From assembly GCA_964501905.1 (NCBI GenBank), contig CAZCTW010000005.1, positions 1 to 64,000 on the forward strand: a DNA stretch of 64,000 bases, given 5' to 3'. Under the pieces are notes generated by a model. The model made no database searches and had not been told where the DNA came from. It saw nothing but the letters and a program-made list of their open reading frames with translations. Both the position numbers and the translations under genes were made by a program. Positions 25,095-32,023 of the stretch are shown here, one piece after another (positions within the stretch are counted from its first letter, which is position 1; the number at the start of each line of letters is the position of its first letter). Source of the DNA: B69-G16 sp964501905 (lineage in GTDB: Archaea; Thermoproteota; Thermoprotei; Thermofilales; B69-G16).

Positions 25095-25418
25095 TTGCAC
25101 GAAATCGAAATTGAAAACCTTAAGAAGCTTATAGAGGTGTTGAGTTTGCTAGCTAATGAGCATAGGTTAAAGATTATAGCTATGCTCGCCGAAAAGCCCA
25201 TGTACATAAGCGAGATACAGAGGAAGCTTAAGGTATCCTATGCTCTAACTCACCTTTACATGTCTTCTCTAGAAAAAATGGGGTTGGTGGAGAGTAGCTA
25301 CGAGACAGTGATGGGGGAGAGACCCCACGTTAGGAAGTACTATAAGCTACGCCCTTTCAAACTCGTAATATCGTCGGATTTAATTAAGAAACTAGTGGAG
25401 GGGGAATTAAATGGCTAA
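25095..25418 (+). CDS. ArsR-type winged-helix regulator
   Basis: The product carries an ArsR-like domain: LIEVLSLLANEHRLKIIAML, AEKPMYISEIQRKLKVSYAL, THLYMSSLEKMGLVESSYET. A short wing is followed by a C-terminal strand/helix. No metal-binding Cys/His cluster is visible. I prefer the TTG at 25095, which has AGGAGG 8 nt upstream; TTG 25053 and GTG 25059 in the same frame would overlap the palindrome. It overlaps the next gene by 8 nt. Context suggests it controls the following membrane protein, micro-ORF, bactofilin-like protein and possibly the ABC exporter. Confidence 0.78.
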   Translation: MHEIEIENLKKLIEVLSLLANEHRLKIIAMLAEKPMYISEIQRKLKVSYALTHLYMSSLEKMGLVESSYETVMGERPHVRKYYKLRPFKLVISSDLIKKLVEGELNG

Positions 25419-25758
25419 AGCTTTAAGCTTACTGCCCGGGATAGGGTCTAGCATAGTAGGCGTTGCTGTAAGTTACTTCGCCGCTCACATCTATTCCAAA
25501 GGAGATTTGGCCTCTGCCGTGATTGCCGGGATAGCCTTTATAGGAGTTATCGTATTGGTGATAGCTGGGTGGGGCATGAGCACCGCGCTTTTCGAAGAGA
25601 AGGAGAAAGAACTGGTTGAGACGGCGAGGACTCCGAGCGACGAAATCCTCAGAATCTACATGGCTAGGCAGAAGGCCATGCTGGAGATGCTAGACGAGAC
25701 CGTCGACTTGCTCAGGGAGATTAGAGATGTTTTGAAGGGGGTGTCTCCTGGTGAGTAG
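25411..25758 (+). CDS. Two-TM membrane protein with coiled-coil tail
   Basis: Function unknown. The 115-aa product has two membrane helices (about 10-27 and 33-57). A cytoplasmic helical tail follows (EEKEKELVETARTPSDEILR, then MLEMLDETVDLLREIRDVLK). The ending LLREIRDVLK recurs almost unchanged in the 44-aa protein encoded next (LLREIRDILK), which suggests that the two helices can pair. Start overlaps the ArsR-like gene and stop overlaps the micro-ORF (GTGAGTAG). By context it may anchor the bactofilin-like protein to the membrane. Confidence 0.7.
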   Translation: MAKALSLLPGIGSSIVGVAVSYFAAHIYSKGDLASAVIAGIAFIGVIVLVIAGWGMSTALFEEKEKELVETARTPSDEILRIYMARQKAMLEMLDETVDLLREIRDVLKGVSPGE

Positions 25759-25885
25759 CGAGCTGAAATACGCGGATTTAAGCTATGAAGAAGTAGAATT
25801 GTTGATTATGAAAAGGCTTAAGGAGATGAACGAGCTGCTCCGGGAAATTAGGGATATTTTGAAGGAGGCGGGTGGTTTAGAGTGA
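25751..25885 (+). CDS. 44-aa coiled-coil micro-protein
   Basis: A short open frame starts at a GTG that overlaps the previous stop and ends at a TGA that overlaps the GTG of the next gene. It fills the space exactly between two coupled genes. The sequence is an amphipathic helix (YEEVELLIMKRLKEMNELLR, ending EIRDILKEAGGLE), and its LLREIRDILK matches the end of the preceding protein. GGTG overlaps its start. The tight coupling and the shared motif argue that it is translated. Function unknown; a helper subunit of the neighbouring membrane/bactofilin pair is an inference. Confidence 0.6.
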   Translation: MSSELKYADLSYEEVELLIMKRLKEMNELLREIRDILKEAGGLE

Positions 25886-26652
25886 GCGGCGTGGAGAAGT
25901 TCGAAAAATACCTAGAGCACACTGAGGGGATTAGGGTATCGGGGGCTGGGGAGATTGTAGCGGGCAAGGCTGTAGTCAAGATATCTGGTAGCGGGAGATA
26001 CGTTGAAAATGAAATGTTAAAAGTCTCTGGCTCGGCTAAAGTCGACGGAAATCTAAACGTAAAGCTCGTATCGGTCGCGGGGAGCTTTAAGGCTTCTGGA
26101 AACGTAAAGGCGGAGACTGTGAAAATATCGGGGGCCGCGAATATAGCTGGAAGGTTGGAAGCTGAAGTTCTCAGAGTCTCCGGTTTGCTGAGAGCTGGAA
26201 AGGAAGTTAAAGTTGAAGACGCCAAAGTTTCTGGGTCGATTATCTTCGAATGTGGGAAATTCGAGACTCTAAAAATAAGTGGTCTGGTAAGAGCCTACGA
26301 AATAAAAGCTTCAAAGATCGAAATCAGGACATTTGGAGATTCTGAAGTAGATTCGATAAAAACCGATTTTATCGAAGTGAGGAAAGAGTCTCCGGCCGGC
26401 CTCGCTTGGTTTCACCTCGAGTTCGGACCGGTAAAGATTATTATAGGTAAGAAGAGCAAGGGAGTTTTAAAAGCTAAGAGGATTGAAGCCTTGAAGGCTG
26501 TCTTGGAAAACATTGAGTGCAACGAGCTCAGAGCCCGGATAGCGGTTATAGGCGAAAACTGCAAAATTGAAAAAGTCTACTATAGCGAATCTCTAGAGGT
26601 AGACGAGAAAGCTAAAGTAGGGGAGATCGTTAAAATTGAAGAACAGCGTTAA
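25882..26652 (+). CDS. Bactofilin-like polymer-forming beta-helix protein
   Basis: The 256-aa product has no signal peptide or membrane helix. Its N-terminal 135 residues are a solenoid: an h-S-G triplet recurs at residues 20, 35, 49, (66), 83, 100, 117 and 133, a spacing of about 17. Each repeat ends in a small-residue turn, as in bactofilins and polymer-forming cytoskeletal proteins. The second half is less regular but keeps short beta repeats (LKAKRIEALKAVLENIECNE). Such proteins assemble into filaments at the membrane. It is coupled to the micro-ORF and 2-TM gene and is followed by an ABC-2 exporter. A cytoskeletal role is inferred from fold only. Confidence 0.75.
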   Translation: MSGVEKFEKYLEHTEGIRVSGAGEIVAGKAVVKISGSGRYVENEMLKVSGSAKVDGNLNVKLVSVAGSFKASGNVKAETVKISGAANIAGRLEAEVLRVSGLLRAGKEVKVEDAKVSGSIIFECGKFETLKISGLVRAYEIKASKIEIRTFGDSEVDSIKTDFIEVRKESPAGLAWFHLEFGPVKIIIGKKSKGVLKAKRIEALKAVLENIECNELRARIAVIGENCKIEKVYYSESLEVDEKAKVGEIVKIEEQR

Positions 26653-26677
26653 GGTTTATATATGGCGTATTTATATC

Positions 26678-26709
26678 GAGTTTAAGTCATAAATTTATGA
26701 CTTAAACTC
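26678..26709 (+). promoter_or_regulatory. 32-bp perfect palindrome before the ABC exporter operon
   Basis: GAGTTTAAGTCATAAA is followed directly by its exact reverse complement, ending at 26709. A further GAGTTTAAGG half-site lies at 26720-26729, only about 8 nt before the ATG at 26737. A TATA-like TTTATATC (26670-26677) abuts the palindrome. This looks like an operator for a dimeric regulator rather than a terminator, since no T-run follows. Confidence 0.7.
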
Positions 26710-26736
26710 ATAAAAAATTGAGTTTAAGGTGAAGAA

Positions 26737-27756
26737 ATGGAAGCGGGAAAAGCTATAGTCGCGAGAAAGCTAGTTAAAAACTACGTAACCTACTTGAGGA
26801 AGGGGTTGTTTAAGAGAGAGAAGAAGATAGTCCACGCTTTGAAGGGTATATCCTTCGACGTAGAGAAGGGGGAAGTTTTCGGCTTACTAGGGCCGAACGG
26901 CGCCGGCAAGACCACCACCGTTAAAATATTGAGTACTTTACTTCTGCCAGATGGAGGAGAAGCCAAGATACTGGGCTACGACGTAGTTAAGGAAGCTCCC
27001 GAAGTAAGAAAGGTTATTGGAGTATCTCTATCGGTGGAGAAAGGGTTTTTCTGGAAGCTTACCGGGAGGGAGAATTTAACCTATTTCGGTATGCTATACG
27101 GACTGGACGGGGAGCGTCTAAAAAATAGAGTCGAGGAATTGTTGGAGCTTGTAGGATTAAAGCAGTTAGAGGTGGCGGATAAGCTCTACGAGGAGTACTC
27201 CTTGGGGATGAAAGCCCGCCTAAGCCTGGCGAGAGCTCTTCTCGTAGATCCCTCGGTGGTGATTTTGGATGAGCCTACGCTAGGCTTAGACCCTCCATCG
27301 GCTAGAATGCTCAGGGAGATGCTAGTCAAAATAGCCCATAAAGACGGAAAAACGGTGTTGGTTACAACCCATAATATGTTCGAGGCGGAGATCGTGTGCG
27401 ATAGAGTCGCTATAATAAACAAGGGCGAAATAATAGCCCTCGACATCGTGGAAAAGCTTAAACAGCGGGTTGCAGATAGAGTCTCCTTGGAAATTTTCAC
27501 CTTCCTCCCGGCTGGCATCCCCCAGGAATCGCTCATATTGAAAATCAAGGAAACTACCGGCTGCCCCTCTAGCATCTTCGCCGAGAACGGAGGTTACAGG
27601 GTTAAAGTGGTCGTCCCACCGGGCGAGATAGACGAAGTCACGGCTAAAGCTCTCAAAATACTGCACGAGCACAAGTGTAGCGTTAGAAGAGTCGAGATTA
27701 AAGAGCCGACTCTAGAAGATGTTTTTATCAAACTCACCGGGAAAACGGGCTTTTAG
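26737..27756 (+). CDS. ABC transporter ATPase (ABC-2/drug-exporter type)
   Basis: The 339-aa ATPase has Walker A GPNGAGKTTT, signature YSLGMKARLSLARAL, Walker B VVILDEPTLGLDP and H-loop VTTHNMFEAEIVCDR. A C-terminal extension of about 90 residues is typical of exporter ATPases in the DrrA/NodI/CcmA group. The signature has the variant YSLGM in place of LSGGQ, which is common in this archaeal group. It is followed by two ABC-2-type membrane proteins in the same operon. The substrate is unknown; lipids, peptides or polysaccharide are possibilities. Confidence 0.9.
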   Translation: MEAGKAIVARKLVKNYVTYLRKGLFKREKKIVHALKGISFDVEKGEVFGLLGPNGAGKTTTVKILSTLLLPDGGEAKILGYDVVKEAPEVRKVIGVSLSVEKGFFWKLTGRENLTYFGMLYGLDGERLKNRVEELLELVGLKQLEVADKLYEEYSLGMKARLSLARALLVDPSVVILDEPTLGLDPPSARMLREMLVKIAHKDGKTVLVTTHNMFEAEIVCDRVAIINKGEIIALDIVEKLKQRVADRVSLEIFTFLPAGIPQESLILKIKETTGCPSSIFAENGGYRVKVVVPPGEIDEVTAKALKILHEHKCSVRRVEIKEPTLEDVFIKLTGKTGF

Positions 27757-27764
27757 GCGAGAGT

Positions 27765-28577
27765 ATGAGCTTGAAGACTCTGATAAAATCGGGTTTCATA
27801 CTAGACATATACTTCTTTAAGAATAATAGAGCCTCCTTCTTCGGTATGTTCCTGTGGCCCTACTTGATGCTCTCGCTTATACTAGGGATGGGCTTCTTGT
27901 TCGGAAGCCCAGAAGCCTTCAAACAGAACATTAAGATGAATGTAAATCCCGTAATGTACTACATAGCCTCCACCATAGTCGCCATGTCGTCTCTAGACGT
28001 TATGTGGGGTGTAGGCGGCAGCGTGCTCTGGCACAGGTGGTCGGGCACTCTCCCCTACATCCTATTATCGCCAAATAGGACCTCCGCCACACTAATACTC
28101 TCCTACATCCCCAGATACTTGCTCTCCGCCTTCCTCCAACTGGCCGAGTTCGCCCCTCTAATAATCCTGATAGAGGGATTCCCCAACGGCGTGGTGAAAT
28201 TAGGGATTCTAGCTCTAGCATTAACTATTGGAATGATACCGTTGCTAGGCTTCTCGGCTCTCTTCGCTTCCTTCCTAATAGCTGTCGAGGAGGAGACTAA
28301 CGTACTAGGGTGGCTAAACCCGCTCATACTCCTCTTCTCCGGCGCCTTCTACCCAGCATACCTGCTCCCCCACTGGGCTAGGCTCATATCTCAAGCGCTC
28401 CCCTCAACTTACACGGTAGAGCTTGCGAGGCTAGCCGCGGTGCTGGGTGCTCCCGACTTGGCGTTAGTTACCTTCTTTATTGGAGTGTTGCTGGGCATAG
28501 CCGTAGTCTACAACTTCCTGGCATACCTGTTTATAGGGTATGGAGAGAGGAAAGCTATGGGGAAGGGGGCGATATAA
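27765..28577 (+). CDS. ABC-2 type transporter permease (first)
   Basis: The 270-aa product has six predicted membrane helices with the ABC-2 layout. It starts with a short cytoplasmic N-terminus and ends in a conserved region GWLNPLILLFSGAFYPAYLL then PHWARLISQALPSTYTVELA. That motif is typical of ABC-2 exporters (P-x-x-x-x-SGxFYP). It follows the ATPase by 8 nt and touches the second permease gene. The two permeases probably form a heterodimer. Confidence 0.87.
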   Translation: MSLKTLIKSGFILDIYFFKNNRASFFGMFLWPYLMLSLILGMGFLFGSPEAFKQNIKMNVNPVMYYIASTIVAMSSLDVMWGVGGSVLWHRWSGTLPYILLSPNRTSATLILSYIPRYLLSAFLQLAEFAPLIILIEGFPNGVVKLGILALALTIGMIPLLGFSALFASFLIAVEEETNVLGWLNPLILLFSGAFYPAYLLPHWARLISQALPSTYTVELARLAAVLGAPDLALVTFFIGVLLGIAVVYNFLAYLFIGYGERKAMGKGAI

Positions 28578-29369
28578 ATGGTCTTAACCAAGGTTAAGGC
28601 TATAGTCTGGCTCCACACTTTAAGACTCTGGAGGTATAAGTGGTCTTTTCTAAACCTAATACTTGCCGAGGCGGCTTGGATATTCCTCTTCGTATTGGGC
28701 GCTCTGCTCTTTGTGCCTAAAGAATACCTAGGTCCCGCCGTTAAATCGGCTTTCTGGATGATCGTAGCTTGGAATGTAATGTCGCAGTGCTCCTCCCTTA
28801 TAGGGGGGTGGATGAACTTCTTCATAGCCATAGGAATGGTCGAGGAGCACTTATTGAGGGGTACTTCCCCCTTCAAGGTTATACTGGGCAGAGTGGTGCC
28901 TAGCTTCTCGGTAGTTATAGCCTCTCTATTCTTCATAGCGGCTATACTGAACGGAGTGTTTCACACGAACGTGCTGGAGGTAGCCGACCCCTACCTCCTA
29001 GTATTGGCTTTCTCAACTCTAGCGGCGCAAGGATTAGCTTACGGCATAACGGTAGCCGCTATATCGGTAAAAACGAGTGTACCTCACAACATGCTAGAGA
29101 TAGTGAACTTCGCCGTAATAGGCTTGCTGATGATACCGCTGGATAGAATCCCAAGCCTCCTTACTATACCCTTCCTCTGTATACCCTATGTAGCTCCCGC
29201 CCACCTAGCCAAGATAGGAGCTTCGGCGAGTCAATCCTATATGCTCTCGGAGGCGACCGCTATATCCCTATTGGAAGCCCTGCTTATGCTTGCGATAGCC
29301 GCCTACATGATTAAGAATTCGGAGACTTGGATAAAGAAGAACGGAGTTAGAGCAATAGGGTTCTTCTAA
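28578..29369 (+). CDS. ABC-2 type transporter permease (second)
   Basis: The 263-aa product has about six membrane helices and a general ABC-2 layout (RYKWSFLNLILAEAAWIFLF; MIPLDRIPSLLTIPFLCIPY; VAPAHLAKIGASASQSYMLS). It is similar in size to the preceding permease but diverged in sequence, so the exporter is probably heterodimeric. It starts directly after the stop of the first permease and is the last gene of the operon; the downstream sequence to 29439 separates it from the convergent sfsA. Confidence 0.85.
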   Translation: MVLTKVKAIVWLHTLRLWRYKWSFLNLILAEAAWIFLFVLGALLFVPKEYLGPAVKSAFWMIVAWNVMSQCSSLIGGWMNFFIAIGMVEEHLLRGTSPFKVILGRVVPSFSVVIASLFFIAAILNGVFHTNVLEVADPYLLVLAFSTLAAQGLAYGITVAAISVKTSVPHNMLEIVNFAVIGLLMIPLDRIPSLLTIPFLCIPYVAPAHLAKIGASASQSYMLSEATAISLLEALLMLAIAAYMIKNSETWIKKNGVRAIGFF

Positions 29370-29439
29370 GTTTACTACTAATAAATAATATTATTTCTCA
29401 ATTTGTAAACTCAAAGACTGCTCTCTTATAGGCCGGCTA

Positions 29440-30168
29440 TTAATTCAGAACTACCTTAAGGTTTGTATTCTCTATCTCTACAACACCTCTCGAAGGTATT
29501 AATACTGGTTTAAAGGCGTATATCTCCACGCCAGCGTCTTTAGCCTCCTTCAATAGTCTGGGAATTTCAGGATCTCCTTTCGAGTACGGTTTAAAGGCTT
29601 TCGCCAGGGGGTGGGCGGCTGCAAAAACTATAATGCATCTAAAACCTCCCGCCTTAAGCCTAATTAACTCTTCTATATGTCTCCTGCCTCTAAGACTTAC
29701 ACAGTCAGGGTATCCGGCGTAAACATCGTCGAAGAGGAGGACGGCGCTTTTCATTTCTATAAAGCCTAGAGCAGGACCACACTCTACCATGAAGTCAAAC
29801 CTAAAGTTTTCGAACAGCGGATACCTTTTCGTGATTCTACAGTTTTTAAGCCACTTGAAAAGTCCATACTCGGCGGCTAAACGGAAGACTTCTTCTTGAA
29901 TTCGAGTATCTATAAGGGCTACTTTATCGGCGAGCCCCACGTCCACGCCTACGAGGATACAATCAGTTTTAGGACCCTTCTTCTCTAGACAGTAGCCGAT
30001 CTTACCCTCTACCAGTAGATCCAGTAGCCTACCGGTATTAGTTATGCGGGCTTTTCTAGCGATGCCCCCTACCTCTACTGACACGACAAACCTGTTAACC
30101 CTACCCTTTATCACGCACTTAGATAACCGCCCAAGCTTATAGCTAAACTTAGACACTGAGAAATTCAC
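29440..30168 (-). CDS. sfsA: SfsA family protein (sugar fermentation stimulation)
   Basis: The 242-aa product shows the SfsA pattern: an N-terminal OB-like part (NRFVVSVEVGGIARKARITN then TGRLLDLLVEG) and a nuclease-like domain with RFDFMVECGPALGFIEMKSA and the tail motif FRCIIVFAAAHPLAKAFKPY. SfsA was first linked to maltose metabolism in E. coli. The fold is related to PD-(D/E)xK nucleases, and the E-x-K in GFIEMKSA would be part of that site. The real in vivo role is uncertain. It is monocistronic, convergent with the ABC exporter operon. Length is normal for archaeal members. Confidence 0.88.
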   Translation of the reverse strand: MNFSVSKFSYKLGRLSKCVIKGRVNRFVVSVEVGGIARKARITNTGRLLDLLVEGKIGYCLEKKGPKTDCILVGVDVGLADKVALIDTRIQEEVFRLAAEYGLFKWLKNCRITKRYPLFENFRFDFMVECGPALGFIEMKSAVLLFDDVYAGYPDCVSLRGRRHIEELIRLKAGGFRCIIVFAAAHPLAKAFKPYSKGDPEIPRLLKEAKDAGVEIYAFKPVLIPSRGVVEIENTNLKVVLN

Positions 30169-30298
30169 AACATTTCTTGTAAAATACCTAACGCTAATTA
30201 GATATAATGCTCTTATCTACTCGTATCAGCGTCTTCGCGTTAGATCTCGTTCTTTGTAGCGTTGAAAGACTTGGAAAGGTTTAATAGAATCGAATGTT

Positions 30299-30453
30299 AT
30301 GGACGAGGTTAAGTTTAGAATGCCTGTAAACCGACGATATTATAAGGAGTAGAATTTCCGATATTAGAGCGTCTATTCGAGAACTTAAAAAGTTGACTTC
30401 TAAACGCTTTGAGGAGTTAAACATAGATGAGAAATACTCTAATATTATAACTC
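30299..30453 (+). pseudogene. Remnant of a HEPN (DUF86-like) gene
   Basis: From the ATG at 30299 (MDEVKFRMPVN) the frame shifts at a CC and continues DDIIRSRISDIRASIRELKK then LTSKRFEELNIDEKYS, the standard N-terminal half of a DUF86 HEPN toxin. Just before 30454 the frame shifts again into VEALVALCNHIAV, which is the next HEPN segment. There the HEPN sequence stops abruptly and nucleotidyltransferase sequence begins. The catalytic R-x4-H region is lost. A TATA-like GGTTTAATAGAA lies near 30279. This is a dead toxin gene fused by deletion to its MNT partner. Confidence 0.55.
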
Positions 30454-30744
30454 GTGGAAGCTCTGGTTGCGCTTTGTAACCATATAGCTGTACTTTTTGG
30501 ATCGATTACTAGGAGGAGGAAAGTTAGAGATGTTGATATTGCCGTTTACGCGTCGAGTTTTACTCTAAAGGAATTATTGAAGCTTGAAGCCCGATTGGAG
30601 AGGGAAATAGGCGCTCCGGTGGATTTAGTTCAGCTAGACTTGGCGCCGCCTAAACTGGTCTACGAGGCTTTAACAAAAGGAGTTAAAATAGTATCTAGAG
30701 ACAGCGAGCTTTACAACTCGTTCATAACCTTATCGCTTGCCTAA
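30454..30744 (+). CDS. MNT-type minimal nucleotidyltransferase, chimeric with HEPN remnant
   Basis: The 96-aa frame starts with 13 HEPN-like residues (VEALVALCNHIAV) and goes straight into LFGSITRRRKVRDVDIAVYA, the GS-x(n)-DxD core of MNT nucleotidyltransferases, then LVYEALTKGVKIVSRDSELY. MNT proteins are antitoxins that AMPylate HEPN toxins. The strand before the GS motif has been replaced by the HEPN fragment. The start codon (GTG) lies within former toxin sequence. It may still be translated but is probably a relic of a deleted HEPN-MNT pair. No complete HEPN gene is adjacent. Confidence 0.55.
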   Translation: MEALVALCNHIAVLFGSITRRRKVRDVDIAVYASSFTLKELLKLEARLEREIGAPVDLVQLDLAPPKLVYEALTKGVKIVSRDSELYNSFITLSLA

Positions 30745-30907
30745 GTTCAAGATATCGAAATAAAACTTAGCATAATAATAAGGCAGAAGAACCTCAGGCT
30801 AACAACTTCAGAAAGTACTTTCCATAAACGAACAAAATTCTTAACTGGAACCCAAATTTAATAATTCATCGTGCGCATCGCTGTTATACTAGCGAGTTTC
30901 ACAAGGC

Positions 30908-31327
30908 TTAGATAATTTCTCTTGGATCAATTCGCTTTATTCCTGGTATTCTATCGTATATTGTATCGGTCGATATTATGGTATGATCGTCGACTAACCT
31001 TAACGCCGTAGCTGCATAGTAAGCATTGAATATAGATGTTAAATTGTACTGTTTCATTAAGGTAAAAGCTAAAAGATCAGTAAAATAATCTGTATCCAGA
31101 AAGGAAAGATTCTTTATAGCGGTTATAGTAGCCGCTCTCGCAATAAACTCGTCTAAACTAACCCCCTCTTCAACAGATACATAATATAACTCGTGTAAAG
31201 CTTCTCTTGAAGTATAAACCGTGCCTAACTCACCCCTCTCTATCTTCTCGATAAGTTTCACAGCTACAGGTTTTAACCAATCCTCACGTTTAACATAGGC
31301 ATAGAGTATGTCGGTTTCAATCATCAT
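30908..31327 (-). CDS. VapC-like PIN-domain protein with Asp-to-Asn change
   Basis: The 139-aa product is a PIN domain: Asp6 in ETDILYAYV, Glu46 in LHELYYV, then SIFNAYYAATALRL and TIISTDTIYDRIPGIKRIDP. PIN toxins cut RNA with three or four acidic residues. The position that normally reads DAYYAATAL has Asn101 instead of Asp, so activity may be reduced or lost. It is preceded by, and overlaps by 4 nt, an AbrB-type antitoxin gene, the standard vapBC order. Length is full. It could be a recently inactivated toxin or a variant that still binds its antitoxin. Confidence 0.82.
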   Translation of the reverse strand: MMIETDILYAYVKREDWLKPVAVKLIEKIERGELGTVYTSREALHELYYVSVEEGVSLDEFIARAATITAIKNLSFLDTDYFTDLLAFTLMKQYNLTSIFNAYYAATALRLVDDHTIISTDTIYDRIPGIKRIDPREII

Positions 31328-31572
31328 AACTGTTTTCTCCTCCTAGCTCTCTTAACGGCGTCTTTTCTAGCGGCTTTCTCCGCAGTCTTTTTCAGAGTAC
31401 TCCTTCTTTTTCGAGTGTCGAGCCAACTACCAGCATACTCGCTCGGCTTAGGGGGGAGGGGGACAATAACAATGAAACTTCCAGCTGGTATCACAACTGC
31501 TCTAGTCTTGCGAACTCCAATCTCTTTAGGAAGGGTTAACCGTCCTCTCTCGTCAACAGCTACTACTGCCAT
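31324..31572 (-). CDS. VapB-like AbrB/SpoVT antitoxin
   Basis: I start at the ATG at 31572 (or the adjacent GTG at 31575), giving about 82 aa. The first 40 residues form the swapped-hairpin DNA-binding domain (VVAVDERGRLTLPKEIGVRK then TRAVVIPAGSFIVIVPLPPK). The rest is a Lys/Arg-rich C-terminal tail (RKRRSTLKKTAEKAARKDAV) that would wrap the toxin. The longer frame to 31680 would add a hydrophobic stretch untypical of this family and would overrun a TATA-like TATTATATTG at about 31590-31600. It pairs with the PIN gene downstream. Confidence 0.78.
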   Translation of the reverse strand: MAVVAVDERGRLTLPKEIGVRKTRAVVIPAGSFIVIVPLPPKPSEYAGSWLDTRKRRSTLKKTAEKAARKDAVKRARRRKQL

Positions 31573-31909
31573 CACAAACCCCAAAACAATATAATAGCCC
31601 TCAATAATATAATTTTCCCACATTATGAAAATTAACCCATATTTAGATGATGAACTACTCTTGAGAGCCCCTACAAACATTTTAGAAGTTTTCGATTAGG
31701 AAAACCTAGCCCGAAGTTAAGCATGCCTAATATACAATGGCACTTTTCAAGATAGTTCCTACACATACCTTGGTTGCAAACAGCAAGTCTGACGCCTCAG
31801 TCCTCACTGATAGACTTGTCCTAAACTGCTAAGATCAACAACTTCACAGCTTTAAGCTAATCTTGGAAGGAAATCAGAGCTATGGACGCGTTCTTCGCGA
31901 ACATAAGTC

Positions 31910-31961
31910 TTATATATTCTGGTATTTCATATTCATAAGGTGCTACCCTTGGGTGGCTACC
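31910..31961 (+). promoter_or_regulatory. Promoter and 5' hairpin of proS
   Basis: A TATA box TTATATAT (31910-31917) predicts a start near 31938. The transcript would begin with a hairpin GGTGCTACCC-TT-GGGTGGCTACC (31939-31961), followed by about 60 nt of leader and GTAGGTGGG as Shine-Dalgarno before the ATG at 32024. Most genes here have little or no leader, so this leader is unusual. The gap 31573-31909 holds the vapB promoter and otherwise nothing I can identify. Confidence 0.4.
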
Positions 31962-32023
31962 TTCCTGAATAAGCTGGCAGTATTCGCTCTAATTCTCTCA
32001 TTCTCAGCTGTAGGTGGGATTTT

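Noticed and set aside
26678..26709. The 32-bp palindrome as a transcription terminator
   Set aside because: It lies upstream of a gene next to a TATA-like box, is A/T-rich and is not followed by a T-run.
31573..31680. Longer start of the VapB-like protein at 31680
   Set aside because: It would add a hydrophobic, non-homologous segment across the TATA-like promoter; the ATG at 31572 starts exactly at the AbrB domain.
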